Notes under the pieces: model-generated
The model's input: the letters and a program-made list of their open reading frames with translations, nothing else
Told to the model about the DNA's origin: nothing
Databases searched by the model: none
Translations under genes and position numbers: made by a program
Assembly (NCBI GenBank): GCA_022606425.2
Contig: JAHDVF020001351.1
Span: 248,001 to 312,000, forward strand
DNA from: Lepidostoma basale
Lineage: Eukaryota; Arthropoda; Insecta; Trichoptera; Lepidostomatidae
DNA length: 64,000 nucleotides
Direction: 5' to 3'
Part shown: piece by piece, positions 11,275-22,475 of the stretch
How positions within the stretch are numbered: position 1 is the first letter of the stretch
Layout: the number at the start of each line of letters is the position of its first letter

Positions 11275-11620
11275 AAATTGGAGTTTCACTCCAGGCGTTG
11301 TCTAGCAGTGTGATAATTGCGTAAGCCTTTCACATTGCATTAACAAAGATTTTCTACTTAATGCTTACAAATAATCTTAATAGATGGCGCTAGTGTAGAT
11401 TGACCTAAAAAATGTAAAGTTATTTAAAATAGTAATATATATACAAGTTCCAACAAAAAAATTATCAGATGTGGTGGTCGTAAGACGGGCGGAATGGAGA
11501 ATGCTATTAAAATAAAGTGATCGCTTAACCCAATAACTCCTGTAAACGCCCCGACTATCATATTCTGTTTCCAAAAAAAAATGTACATTTTCGTCTCTAT
11601 TGAGATATAATTAATCCCTA
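11275..11620 (-). repeat. interspersed repeat R
   Basis: Reverse copy of a repeat also at 14910, 21105, 51553, 63055 and 63440. Landmarks are ggagtttcactccagg, aatagatggcgctagtgtag and ctctattgagatataatta. Non-coding. Class unknown, possibly a MITE or SINE-like element. Confidence 0.6.
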
Positions 11621-11999
11621 TTTTGTAAGAGTTTGAGACGCTGGTAAATATTATTTTGATGGGTTAATGGCACTCTGATTCGGCCCTGTGGCCAGGTGAC
11701 CTCAGGGCGAAATGGAGATGCGTTTTTGAGAAACGTTTGTGCATTTATTGTGCAACGGGCGCGATGCACACCACAGTCTGGCCGCTACAAATCCGCGAAC
11801 GGGATAGCGTGATACTGTAGAATGAATGGATTTAAAAATAATACAACTGATAATTGTTTATTAACCCTGAAGATGTAGCAAGTGGTACGTTACTCTAAAA
11901 ATACACTTTTAAACCATAACTATATACTCGTATATGCAACACGCTAAACGCTTAGCTGGGCCAAAGTTTTCAGAAAAATGACTTACATTTTTAACGAAT
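11621..11999. other. unassigned spacer
   Basis: Contains a moderately GC-rich patch around 11690-11800 but no recognisable gene or repeat. Confidence 0.4.
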
Positions 12000-12505
12000 T
12001 AACTAACCATCACGCCGTCTTCCCGAAGGGGTAGACAGAAAGAATGGACTGCCACACTTTTCTTTCCTGACATACTTCTCTCGATTCCTCAACATTCATA
12101 CATCGTGTCATGCACGCGCGTCGATTTCTCTGACTCCTCACATGGCCGACATTTAATATTTGATTTATTTGATCGTGCCACGTTTTCCTCGGTCTTCCTC
12201 TATTTCTGGTTCCATTTACATCATTAACATATAATTTTTTTACCATTCTTTCTTCATTCATTCTTTCAATATGTCCAAACCATCTTAATGATCCTTTCAT
12301 TATTTTGTTCATGACACCATCATTCGCACCGCATTCACTTCTTATATTTTCATTCGGCACTCTATCATGCACAGAGTATCCACACATTCTTCTAAGAGAT
12401 CTCATTTCAACTGCATTTATTCTACTTTCATCCTTCTTTTGCCAGTTCCATGCTTCGCTTCCATACATAAGGGTCGGTGCAAGAACACCATTGTGCATTG
12501 AGAAT
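12000..12505 (-). mobile_element. LINE family A, C-terminal ORF
   Basis: 167-codon uninterrupted C-terminal frame: MHNGVLAPTLMYGSEAWNW, MRSLRRMCGYSVHDR, GSLRWFGHIERM, NRGRPRKTWHDQINQIL and VYPFGKTA stop. The stop is followed by the hairpin and a taactaacc tail (minus sense ggttagtta). 5' truncated. Confidence 0.88.
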
Positions 12506-12689
12506 AAATACAATTAAATAAATTATTTTTATACCAAGTATAAAATAGATAAATTTAAAATCGGTTTGCTTTCCAAGGAAGCATCCTGTTTCTATCTGGT
12601 TTGTAGAATTTTATTTAAATCATACATATTGAACCAAAAATTGCATTATTAATTGTTTCTTTAGCAACGATGTAAAACTCCTTATTAAA

Positions 12690-12826
12690 TAATTGAAATT
12701 ATATTTTATAAAAATGACATGTTTCGCTTTGCTAATACATAAAATGTTTTAGGAAGACGAAACATGTCATTCACATAAAATATAATAAATCTTCTAGAAA
12801 ACAGATGTTTTCATTAGCATTGATTA
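12690..12826. repeat. foldback element, GAAACATGTC family
   Basis: Arms attatattttataaaaatgac/catgtcattcacataaaatat flank a decayed centre. The left arm is shorter. Same family as 8147-8334, with the hammerhead-like core lost. Confidence 0.6.
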
Positions 12827-13149
12827 AAAATGCATTCAAACACAGGTAGTAAATTCGCTATTTTATAATGGCCAGTCTCTAAGGACGATGGTTGGTGCGC
12901 AGGCGCCGTACCCACAACGTGTCTTTAATTTTCAATACATTTTATTAAATCGTCTATAAGTGGTTTGCAAAAAAATCATATGAACATAAACCATAAAAAT
13001 AAGCATTTCAATTTTAAATGCAGTGAATACTCCCAAAATTCAAACAGACGATTTCGATGTTCCATTTTCAAATTTTAATGAAATTTTATTTTGTTTAAAA
13101 ACGGCGCTAAAATACGTTTATATTAAATTTAAATATTATTTTAAATCAT

Positions 13150-13622
13150 TTCTATCCTAATGTATGGAAGCGAAGCGTGGAACTGGCAGAAGAAGGATGA
13201 GATGAGAATAAATGCGGTAGAGATGAGGTCCCTAAGACGTATGTGTAGTAGAACGATATACGACAGACTCACAAATGCTGATATAAGAAAGGAATGTAGA
13301 GCGGAAGAAGGTATTATGAACAAAATTATGAAAGGATCGCTGCATTGGTTCGGACAAATGGAGCGCATGGATAGAGAAAGAACGGTTAAGAAAGTATACG
13401 TAAATGATGTAAATGGAGTACGGAGTCGAGGCAGACCGAGTAAAACATGGCATAATTAATCAAATTTTTAATGTTGGTCATGTTAGAAGTCGGAAGAATA
13501 GACGTGCGCGTATGACTCGCTGTATGAATGTGGAGGAAGCTAGAGAGGTGTGTCAGGATAGAGTAGTGTGGCGGTCCATTCTCTCTGCCTACCCCTGCGG
13601 GGAAACGGCGTGATGGTTTGTT
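13150..13622 (+). mobile_element. LINE family A, C-terminal ORF
   Basis: LMYGSEAWNWQKKDEMRINA, MRSLRRMCSRTIYDR and SRGRPSKTWHN, then a stop and frame change. The last part reads MNVEEAREVCQDRVVWRSIL and AYPCGETA stop, with hairpin cccctgcggggaaacgg. 5' truncated. Confidence 0.86.
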
Positions 13623-13744
13623 GTTGTCGTTGTTTCTATCATACCAAGACATACGCAAAGCGGATAGAATTTCATATTTTTCTAGCACAGCTTTTTTCAA
13701 GGAAGCCAGGATTTTTAACATATACACATCTTCAATAATCTTCT

Positions 13745-14447
13745 TCGTATTCTCCTTTTAGACCTTTGGTCTATTCGTGTGTCAGGTTGGCTTCATTTGG
13801 GAAGTTGACTCCCAGCTATGCCTCCACCTCTTTGGTGGTCTTCCGGGAGGACGATAGCCAAAAGATATACCTTCTTGATAATGTCGATTGACAATGAACC
13901 TTTAAAAATATTTCAGATAATGGTGTGGGCAAACGCAGACCATGAATTGAACAAAAATAGTTTAATAAATGCCGTGGAAATGAGATCTCTTAGATAAAAT
14001 AATTAATATGGTTTGACGGTTGATAAGAACTTGGTTTTGATGATTGAGAAATTTAAATCTACAGATAAAACGTCCTATAATGACATAAATAATAGAAACG
14101 AGAGCTGATACCATCAGAACAATAAGTCTCCTAAGAACCACAGAAATGAAGACTCTCCGATTGCGGGAACGACACTCCGAGACAGAATAAGAAATTCTGA
14201 AATAAGAAAGATCTGCAATGTGGAAGATATCGTGCGATGAGGAAGACTGAGAAGACGCTACTGGAGAGATCATGTGGAAAGAGCATGTTCTGAAAGAGTG
14301 ATAAATGTAGCCGCAAATAAAGTACCAACAGGAAATCGACCTGCAGGAAGACCACCTAAAAGATTGTGAGAAGTAAGACATCTGCATCCCAGGAACAGGC
14401 TCCGAGAAATAACAGGATACAGTCCTAAATAAGAAATCGTAGCCCTG
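13745..14447. mobile_element. LINE family H pieces, inverted pair
   Basis: 13745-13880 reads on minus (cctttggtctattcgtg, ggtggtcttccgggaggacg). 13925-14447 reads on plus with gtgggcaaacgcagacc, gctactggagagatcatgtgg and aggaagaccacctaaaag. Relatives are at 56595 (minus) and 57610 (plus). Both are heavily decayed LINE C-termini. Confidence 0.55.
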
Positions 14448-14449
14448 CT

Positions 14450-14862
14450 ACCCTTTCAGGGTTTGGAAGGGTAGTAGGGCTACGATGGGGTATGCTTTGC
14501 TAGAAAGTATGCCTCTACAAAATGTCGTAAGGCGCCATGTTGCATTTACAACAGCAAAACTACTATCAAGTCCAACTCTCTAGCGTCCACGAGAGGTCTT
14601 TTAAAGACCCCGCGAACCTCGGGCAATGTGGCACATATTACTTAGTGCCATAGCAGATAGAGAGAGGACGAATGGCGAGCTTCCAGCGCCATAAAACTGG
14701 ATACACCCAGCTAAGGGAAGGTAACCCCGACAGAAAATCCTCCAGAAAAGGCAAGGGGATACCACTCTGGATATTTTTCCCCAGGTCATCACTATAGGTG
14801 ATTGTCAACGTTAGGGAGACCTGACAGGACACAGAAAGAAGAAGTCCTAAATAAAGCAGAAG
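14450..14862 (+). mobile_element. LINE family E-type 3' segment
   Basis: Non-coding segment nearly identical to 60796-61190: gggctacgatggggtatgct, gtcgtaaggcgccatgttgc, ctctagcgtccacgagagg. It ends gggagacctgacaggacaca plus (aga)n, which links it to the ggggacctgacacgg ends of family E. A diverged third copy is at 30535-30965. Confidence 0.75.
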
Positions 14863-14909
14863 AAGAAGAAAACGTGGCATGATAGAGTAATCTTAGAGAT
14901 TAACATATA

Positions 14910-15160
14910 TAATCAAAATCTTCATAGATGGCGCATTGAAACTGACATGTGAAATCTGGTGTAGGACTTTAACATATATACAACTTCCAAAAATTTGTCA
15001 GACATAGTCATAAGAAAGGTGGAATGGGGAATGTTGTAATTACATAAAGCGTGCGCTTAACCCAACTAATGACAGGTCATAAGTCCTGTAAACACCTTGA
15101 TCAACCATATTCAGTTTCCAATTTGCATCTTCGTCTCTATTGAGATATAATTTAATCGTG
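14910..15160 (-). repeat. interspersed repeat R
   Basis: Reverse copy with ttcatagatggcgc, gggaatgttgtaattacata, gcgtgcgcttaacccaac and tctctattgagatataat. Shares most of its length with 63055-63310. Confidence 0.65.
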
Positions 15161-15174
15161 GCATGATAATTTTT

Positions 15175-15302
15175 AAATGTCGGTCTTGTGAGATGTTAAG
15201 ACGAGCGTGCATGACACGATGTAAGTATTGCGAGAGCAGTGGCGGTCCTATTATCTGCCTATCCCTTCAGGGAAACGGGAAATGGTTGGTCAGTTAGTAA
15301 GT
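15175..15302 (+). mobile_element. LINE family A 3' end
   Basis: Short terminal piece: aaatgtcggtcttgtgag, ctatcccttcagggaaacgg, ggttggtcagttagtaag. Confidence 0.6.
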
Positions 15303-15926
15303 AACTTTTTCGCGTGTTGGCGAGTAAAATCAGGCTTCAAAAGCATGATTAAAAATACAATTAGCGTCAGGCGCTTAACGCGCGCGGACTGGTACTCCTG
15401 CAAAAATCAATTTTCTCAGCTGAGTGACGGTCGACCTACACCGGAGGCTCCTAAGGGCTATGCAGTTATGATTGACTACCCAACGTTGGTTAATTACACC
15501 CGTCCTGGTGTGCAGTAAAGGGTTTTTCGGGAGGGAGCATTTATTCGCAGTTCCATTACCAACTTGCTTTCAATAAAAATTTATAAATACAAATTTATAT
15601 TCAAACCAAATATATTTTAAATAGTCCATTGTTTTGGCCGAAATACTATGATACTTAAACATCTTTTTCTTTTTTTTACATTTTAAAATTATATTTCATT
15701 TTTAATTATTCATTTTTACTAATACTACTAGTTTTCTCTTTAACTTATCAAAGTGTTACTTTATTATTCTCATATATTTAACCTTATGTCAGTTGTTATA
15801 TAATACTTGTGGTAGCATGTAATTGGCGTTGTTTTGTTGTCTCTGTGTGTTTATATTCATATACTGTAATTGCTGTTTGTTACCCTCAATAATAAATATA
15901 AAAATAAATAATAATAATTATATATA

Positions 15927-16094
15927 AACTGTAAAATTTAAAAACTATCTTTTATGTATCACAATTGTATTTTTATTTTACGCGACAGCTGTTTCGTCAA
16001 CTGTCGACATTAACATAGGATGAAGAAACAGCTATCGCGTAAAATAAAAATACAGTTGATATACATAAAACGAAATTTTAATTTAACAGTTTAA
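15927..16094. repeat. foldback element, GAAACAGCTGTC family
   Basis: Inverted arms: aaactgtaaaattt ... tttatgtatcacaa ... ttttacgcgacagctgtttc on the left and their complements on the right, ending near aatttaacagttt. Both arms keep GAAACAGCT(G/A)TCGCG, but the CTGATGA part in the centre is lost. Confidence 0.7.
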
Positions 16095-16112
16095 AAATAT
16101 ATTTTTATTTTA

Positions 16113-16245
16113 CTAACTAACTAACCATCACGCCGTCTCCTCGAAGGGGTAGGCAGAAAGAATGGACTACCACACATTTCTTTTCTGGCATATTTCTCTC
16201 GCTTTCTCAACATTCATACATCGTTTCATGCACGCGCGTCATACC
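16113..16245 (-). mobile_element. LINE family A 3' end
   Basis: Begins with the taactaactaacc tail and gtctcctcgaaggggtaggc hairpin, then the MNVEKARE region. It lies 20 bp beyond the foldback at 15927-16094. Confidence 0.75.
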
Positions 16246-16434
16246 ATTTTCACACTTTTGAATTATTTCGATTTTTGGTTGAATTGACGACTCGTTTGCG
16301 TTTATCCATTTTACCATAGACATTACGACTTTAGAGCCACAAAAGTATGTTGGCGGTGGCGCCAATGTGAACTAAACACCCAATATCTTTGTGACAGATG
16401 CATTATAAGTACAGTTGTGAAAAAAAATTGTAGT

Positions 16435-16745
16435 CCATTGTTTTGGCCGAAACACTATGATACTTGAACATTATTACTGTTAAAATTTAAAACACTGTTA
16501 TAATATGACAATTTCTTTTTCAACAGTTAGTTAATTTTAGTTAATTTTTACTATGTCTAACCACATTAATGAGTTTTTTGCCCCATAAATAGTAAGTCTT
16601 TTCATTTACTTTAGTTAATTGTAACACCTGATGATGCCAACGTCGGTTGGCGAAACAGCTGTCACGACACTCAGTGAATAAAATGAAATTGTGATATTAT
16701 AACAGTGTTATAAATTTTAAAAGTAAAAATATTTTTGTTTTTACA
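16435..16745 (+). mobile_element. Penelope-like solo repeat with hammerhead
   Basis: Begins with gtccattgttttggccgaaacac and ends near ataacagtgttataa. It shares its ends with material at 15630, 40000-40040, 40640 and 58530, and holds the intact hammerhead core at 16621-16668. The Penelope assignment is inference from the ribozyme type. No reverse transcriptase of this class is visible. Confidence 0.5.
16621..16668 (+). ncRNA. hammerhead ribozyme, minimal type
   Basis: CTGATGA at 16628-16634, stem II GCCAAC-gtcg-GTTGGC, then GAAAC and palindromic ACAGCTGT followed by cleavable C17 at 16663. Stem III can form only three pairs around a GC loop in one molecule, so pairing between two molecules is likelier. 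There is one extra U between A9 and stem II. Stem I is weak in this copy. Confidence 0.65.
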
Positions 16746-17123
16746 AAATATTTTTTCAAAGATTCAAGTGTCTCGGATAATCCACTTCTCGGTTAACCCG
16801 ATCCCGTAAAATCGGGAGTGTAGTGTATGTGATTAGTAAAAAATCTGTATTTGAAATCAACTATAATTAAAGTGAAATTCATAAAGTACTACTCGACTTT
16901 ATGTCGTACTAATTTCTTTTCAAGTTTCGAGCCGGCTTCACATTATCTCATAACCGCTCTATAGGGTGTTGTTGAAACTCACCTCAGGTTGGTGATTTGC
17001 GAAGATGAAGAGTCTGTACCCTGAACATGGGCGGTGAAGATCTTTAAACAGCACAATTTATATTATAGCCGAGGGTATATGAAATTAAATTAGCCAGTAA
17101 ATACACTTAAAGCATAATCAATT

Positions 17124-17600
17124 CTTATATTCCATTACGCGGAAAAATCTATTCCGCGTAAAACTCCATTATACGTAAAATTCCATTTTGCGTAAATTCC
17201 ATTTTGCGTTAAATACATTTTGCGTAAATTGCATTTTGCGTAAATTCCATTTTGCGTAAAATTCTCTTCCGCGTAAATTCCATTATGTATAAAATTCCAA
17301 TCCACGTGAATTCCATTATGTGTAAATTTTATAAAGCCTAAAATTCTCTTCCCCGAAAATTCCACCTTGCGTAAAATTCCACTATGCATAAAAATCCAGT
17401 CCACTTAAATTCCATTATGCGTAATTTTTTATTATGCCTAAAATTCTCTTCCGCGTAAATTCCACTTTGCGTAAAATTCCACTATGCATAAAAAACCATT
17501 CCGCGTAAATTCCGTTATGCGTTAATCCCATTTTGCGTAAATATCCATTTCGCATATATGCCATTATGCGTAAAAATCCATTCGGCTTAAATTCCTTAAG
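17124..17600. repeat. minisatellite, NNGCGTAAATTCCATT unit
   Basis: About 470 bp of diverged tandem repeats with a unit of about 16-18 bp, variants of attccattttgcgtaaa. On the minus strand this yields an open frame with recurring NGIYAKWNF-type blocks. I take that frame as a by-product of the repeat. Confidence 0.85.
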
Positions 17601-17814
17601 TTAACCTTATTAAGTAAATGGTGGATTTTCTAAAATTCTGTGTTTAAAGAACTAGACTGTTCAGCTGAAATGCATGAAAGCATTTCAGGTGTTGATGAAT
17701 TTGAAAAAATGGATTGACTTATTTAATTATGATTATGACTTATTTATTGTTTCTTGAACAATGATGTTAAATTCCATATTAATATTTAAACCTTATGTGA
17801 ACGTCCGTTTATAT

Positions 17815-18180
17815 TTTCAATATATTATGGAGGTAACAAGTTTCGTATTTCTATGGCATTGTCGACAGACAAGATACAGATTAAAAGGGAAATCCGACAG
17901 GGATACACAATGTCCCCAAAAACTTTTCACATTAGCCCTCGAATACATTTTCAAAAATCTGAACTGGGATACTAAAGGAATCCGTGTTGATGGAAAATAT
18001 TTAAACCATCTACGTTTTGCCGACGACATCGTAGGTACTCGTGAGCTACACTCCGGAGCTACACTATCTGAAATGCTGAAAGAACTTAACGATGTATTAA
18101 AATCTGTAGGTTTGAATATGAACCTGGCAAAGACAAAGGCGATGGACACGGAAAGGTCTTTGCCAGGTTCCCTTCAATAT
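17815..18180 (+). mobile_element. LINE reverse transcriptase palm fragment
   Basis: Frame contains LEYIFKNLNWDTKGIRVDGK and LNHLRFADDIVGT, the FADD catalytic box, then LNMNLAKTKAM. The last part overlaps the junction with an inverted family E fragment. A tgtttcttgaacaatgatgt scrap precedes it (17750-17775). Confidence 0.82.
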
Positions 18181-18482
18181 CAGTTGGAGAAGGTGGTACT
18201 TTTCCCCACGCAGTATGTGTTACAGACGTGAAATCTTCCGAACCTTGATAGTTGATAACAGCTCCCTGTCAAATCTAGCTCGCCTCAGGACTTCGGTACT
18301 GGTAACCATGTCTGTCCAGGGAATTCTGAGCATTCGGCGATATAGCCACATTTTAAATGGTTCCAGTCTGTTCATTGAGTTGACTTTTAAGGTCCACGTT
18401 TCACATCCATTCAATAAAACAGACCACACATAGCATTTGATCATTCTCTGGCGGAGTTTCAATAATACGTCATTTCTGAACA
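18180..18482 (-). mobile_element. LINE family E, C-terminal fragment
   Basis: Minus strand: RQRMIKCYVWSVLLNGCETW, MNRLEPFKMWLYRRMLRIPW, VLRRARFDRELLSTIKVRKI. It holds the uninterrupted sequence gataacagctccctgtcaaa, the empty counterpart of the insertion at 37772-38250. Confidence 0.82.
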
Positions 18483-18484
18483 TC

Positions 18485-19050
18485 CGTGATGCTGGAGAGG
18501 GTTCAGAAAAAAAATCTGAGGTATCTCTACATGAGGGAGTATGGTAGCTATCCGTGGCTCTATCCCACAGCATTTCTTTTGGGAATGCTTGGGGCCAACT
18601 CTCTGCAGCTTCGAAGAGATGGGTATTTCATAACCCATTTCTTTAGATTACTCAGGGGATGTTTCGAGAACTCGACCGTGCTGGAGGGTGTTCGGCTTTT
18701 TGTCCCTGATAGATATATCCGACAGCGACAACATAGATTGTTTTACCTACCGGCCGCCAGAACCAACCTGCCTCTGGTGACACCGGTGGGAAGAGCAATT
18801 AATCTGCTGAACGCGGTGTCCTCGGAGATAACGTCTCTCATATTAGTGAAAGTACGTTCAGAAGGCAAATACTCTTAATTCTGGAGAGAATCCTGTCTAC
18901 CTAATGTTGGACTACCTCTCATGCGTTTCTGGTAGTATACTATATACAATATATTATTTTATCTGTTCTCAATAGATGCCTTAAAAAATAAATTTGTAAT
19001 GTCTGTTGATGAAATACACTGATTTGATTTGATTTGATATATCCTTGCGT
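18485..19050 (+). mobile_element. LINE family D, C-terminal ORF
   Basis: 130-codon frame: MLERVQKKNLRYLYMREYGS, FLLGMLGANSLQLRRDG, THFFRLLRGCFENSTVLEGV and LYLPAARTNLPLVTPVGRAI. The 3' UTR ends in a (tgatt)n run near 19020. The best-preserved copy of family D here. Confidence 0.85.
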
Positions 19051-19504
19051 TCATATATGTTCTTTAAATAATTAGTAAGTACTGAAGTATCCATTCTACA
19101 GTAATTTATTTAAAAAAATAGATCTCAGACGTATAAAACAACATGGTATTTATTTAACGGGATAGATTTCCTTTAATAAATAGATGGGAAGCTGAATCGT
19201 GCCAGAAGATTGAATAAGAACGGGCAATAAATTACACGCGTTAAACACCACGTCTGTATGTATCTGCAGGGTTAGGCGGAGAGGTTACGTTTCACGTTCG
19301 TGAAGCCAAATATGAGTATTAAAATTGCTAGGCCATAAATCAGAGCGGATGATATATGGAGTCAGCTTTATATGACTACGATGTTGAGGGACGGGTGAAG
19401 AAAGCATCATAAAAATAACTCAACCAAATCATATTATTCATACACTTCAACGTTCCGCACTGTCAGACAGCCCTCGCTCAAGGACATTTATACTTCTTCT
19501 TATA
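19051..19504. other. unassigned spacer
   Basis: No gene or repeat recognised. Confidence 0.4.
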
Positions 19505-19521
19505 TACACACACACACGCAC

Positions 19522-19561
<40 letters not shown>
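19505..19561. repeat. (CA)n microsatellite
   Basis: CA dinucleotide run with two CGCA interruptions, directly against the 3' end of the family A copy that follows in minus orientation. Confidence 0.95.
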
Positions 19562-19563
<2 letters not shown>

Positions 19564-20310
19564 CATCACGCCGTTTCCCCGCAAGGGTAGGCAGAGAGAA
19601 TAGACCGCCACACTAATCTATCCTGGCAAACCTCTCTAGCTTCCTCCACAATCATAAAACGAGTCATACATGCACGTCGATTTCTCCGACTTCTTACATT
19701 AACAACCATTAAAATTTGATTAATTTGGTCATGCCATGTTTTCCTCGGTCTGCCTCGACTCCTTACTCCATTTACATCGTATACTTTCTTAACCATTATT
19801 TCTCCATCCATGCGTTCCATATGTCCGAACCATCGCAGCGACCTTTTCATAATTTTGTTCATAATACTTTCTTGCGCTCTACATTCCTTTCTTATATCAG
19901 CATTTGAGATTCTGTCGTAAATCGTTCTACCGCACATACGTCTTAGGGACCTTATCTCTACCGCATGTATTCTGCTTTCATCCTTCTTTTGCCAGATCCA
20001 TGCTTCGCTTCCATACATTAGGGATGGGATCAGAACTCCATTGCGAACGGCCGTTTTCGCTTTCATTTATAGATTCTTGTTTCTAAATCTTTCTTTCTTA
20101 AATATCTGAAACTCATTACTTGCTCCACAAGAATTCCAAATTTATCCTTCTAAATAATAATTAAATAAAACGATGTCTTTTCCACTCGCGCATTAAATGT
20201 AAACCTACTTCTATATACAAATTCATCTACTTGTTACAGAAGTTCACCATTCACTCTAATATTGCCGACTGCCATGCTTTCTTCTTTTTCGAAAATTTAT
20301 ACTTTGGACC
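19559..20310 (-). mobile_element. LINE family A, C-terminal ORF
   Basis: 166-codon frame: LMYGSEAWIWQKKDESRIHA, MRSLRRMCGRTIYDRISNAD, SRGRPRKTWHDQINQIL and AYPCGETA stop. Upstream, out of frame, are relics of the FVYL/NISVNGE region to about 20310. The usual (TTAG)n tail is replaced by the CA run. Confidence 0.85.
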
Positions 20311-21104
20311 CATTCTATTGTACTTTGAATTTATTTATTTAAATATCCTAAGAATCTAGATTAATCCGAATTGTTTACCATATTAGAAATATCTATAAGA
20401 AGTAAGCAACTTAATACATTATAGATAAACTCTTTCCGAGTGTAGACTTACTAAATTGAAAAATGTCCACATCTAAAGCGATGCGGTTATGAAGGATTAT
20501 TGCCCTTCACACAGGCAAAACATTAATAAGATAGGTTCTACACAGTGGCAAGTGAAATGATTTATGTTGTCGTTATAGCAGATAATTGAAAGCCGGTCAT
20601 TACAAACGTGCTAAGTGGTTTAAACATAAAATAAAGAAAAATAAAAAAAAAACTGTTTATTATATAATTCCTTGTGTCATCTACCACGGGTAGCATCTTT
20701 AGGGTGAAGTTTGAACTACAGTAATGTATATTATTGTATTTAATCTCTTTGCGCCTTTGCACAGTTATTGGCTTTTAAATTTAACAACAAAAGCTAATTT
20801 TTGACTCGCCGTTGAATACGGAAATAGATGGTGATAGTAATTTCCAATGAATTGGTAGCGGAGCGTACTAAGGAAAAAATAAGTTGGGTATAAATAACCA
20901 AGGGTTAAATGTAGAAACATTTCATGTAACTTCTCGATCATAAGACAATTTCCTGTTTTATGTTTCGTGCCCACACCAATGTACTAAATTCCAACCGACT
21001 TTTACCAAAGAATTACTATATAACTTATTGAACGCTAAGGCATTAACACTGAAATTCCATGGTAATATTCTTAGGAAATTGAAAAGAACTTTTTTTTAAT
21101 GTAT
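20311..21104. other. AT-rich spacer
   Basis: Short open frames only. No domain, structural RNA or repeat family recognised. Confidence 0.45.
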
Positions 21105-21305
21105 ACAAATACTTGTAGACAAATACTGGATTTTACCCATTGCAGGTTAATCATTTTTAAGGATTAATTGTAGGTATCTCAATCTTAATAGATGGCGCTA
21201 GTGTAGATTTACCTAAAAAATGTGTTTTTAACATAAGTAGTATATAAACATTTGTCAGACGTGGTGATCGTAAGACGGGCGAAATGGGGAATGTTGTTTT
21301 CTACA
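21105..21305 (-). repeat. interspersed repeat R, rearranged
   Basis: Carries acttgtagacaaatactgga and cccattgcaggttaatc (also at 63475), joined to aatagatggcgctagtgtag and gacgggcgaaatgggg. Internal order differs from the copy at 11275. Confidence 0.55.
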
Positions 21306-21337
21306 AGTTTTATTACAAAATAATTAATGTTAATGAT

Positions 21338-21465
21338 ATGTTCGGCTTTCTAAGGCATTATCAAATGATAATGCCCCAGAAAGGCGAAACATGTCTTTTT
21401 AATAAATTATAAATAAACTTCCAGAAAACAGACGTTTTCATTCGTATAAATTATTTAACATTAAG
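21338..21465 (+). repeat. foldback family half-copy
   Basis: One full outward arm with tgataatgccccagaaaggc, GAAACATGTC and gaaaacagacgttttcattc, plus a stub of the opposite arm (ggcattatca). Confidence 0.6.
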
Positions 21466-21937
21466 TTTTACATTATTGAACAATGTTTATTTCTTTAAAA
21501 ACAAATTAAATTAACACAAATATGTTACGGACACAGAAGCCCTTTATCAGCGTTGTTAATTATTGTATTATATATATAAAATAAATATTTAATAATTTTT
21601 TCATTATTTTGTTGTTTACAAAGAAATAAACATTGTTTAATTAATTTGTTCATTTTAATTCAAAATGCCCTCCCAATATTGTCATATCGTCTGCAACCTT
21701 CGTCTTATTGTATTTGAAAATACCAATGCGCAAAATTAAGCCATGGTAATAGAAATTTTGGAAATTAACAACCAACTAAATTTAACTTCTAGTCCCATAA
21801 TTGATTTGTTTCCCCTGTCTCATAATTCTAACTAAACAACTATTTGCTCTGAGGCTAAATTTAATATTCCCTGCTCCACTTTTTCAATCGTCAATTATAT
21901 AAGTAATGACTCTCTTTCATTTAACTGTTAGAATTTA

Positions 21938-21971
21938 TACACTGAAGAAGGGGTCCCGAAACATGTTTGTG
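21938..21971 (+). ncRNA. hammerhead ribozyme, minimal type
   Basis: CTGAAGA at 21942-21948, a short G-rich/CCC stem II, GAAAC from 21958, palindromic ACATGT and U17 at 21967. Stem I pairs TACA (21938-21941) with TGTG (21968-21971), three Watson-Crick pairs plus a G-U. All conserved core positions are present. The weak point is stem II, which is short with a tight loop. Confidence 0.6.
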
Positions 21972-22475
21972 AAAGGTGCAAAAAAGTGTTGTGAAAATAC
22001 AATGATTTCAAAAAGTGATTAAAATTGTTTAAGAATCAATAAATATGATAATAAATTTGATAACAGAGATAATTAAATAACGCCACGATATACGTGTGAA
22101 GGCTACAAAAAGGAGGCGTGTTTACGAACGTATTTTATAATCTAAATCAGCATCAGATATCTCGGAAGATGAACAAAGAGCTGTAATTAAGCCGTGGTAA
22201 TATGAAACCGAACTGTCCGGGTCCATCTGAATTTCACTCGATCAATTCATTACTATTATTGGTATAACTGTTCACGGCTGTGGGAGCTCACAAACGGGTT
22301 TATTTTTTCCGCGGTTTTTTTATCCCCTGCGCCGATCCTGTGAGATCGTGAGCGTAATTGAATATGAGAGGAACAAATAGCCGCGGGGCGATGGCGGCCC
22401 GAGAAACAATTATCGTACTGTCTCGATAACAGGGTCATACTTGGAACGGGCGAATTCACATTTATTTTTATAATA

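Noticed and set aside
17135..17404. 89-codon minus-strand frame with repeated NGIYAKWNF blocks
   Set aside because: It follows exactly the tandem repeat unit; the frame exists because the unit lacks stops, not because of a gene.
19505..19561. (CA)n as a Z-DNA or regulatory element
   Set aside because: Dinucleotide runs are common; nothing in the surroundings supports a role.
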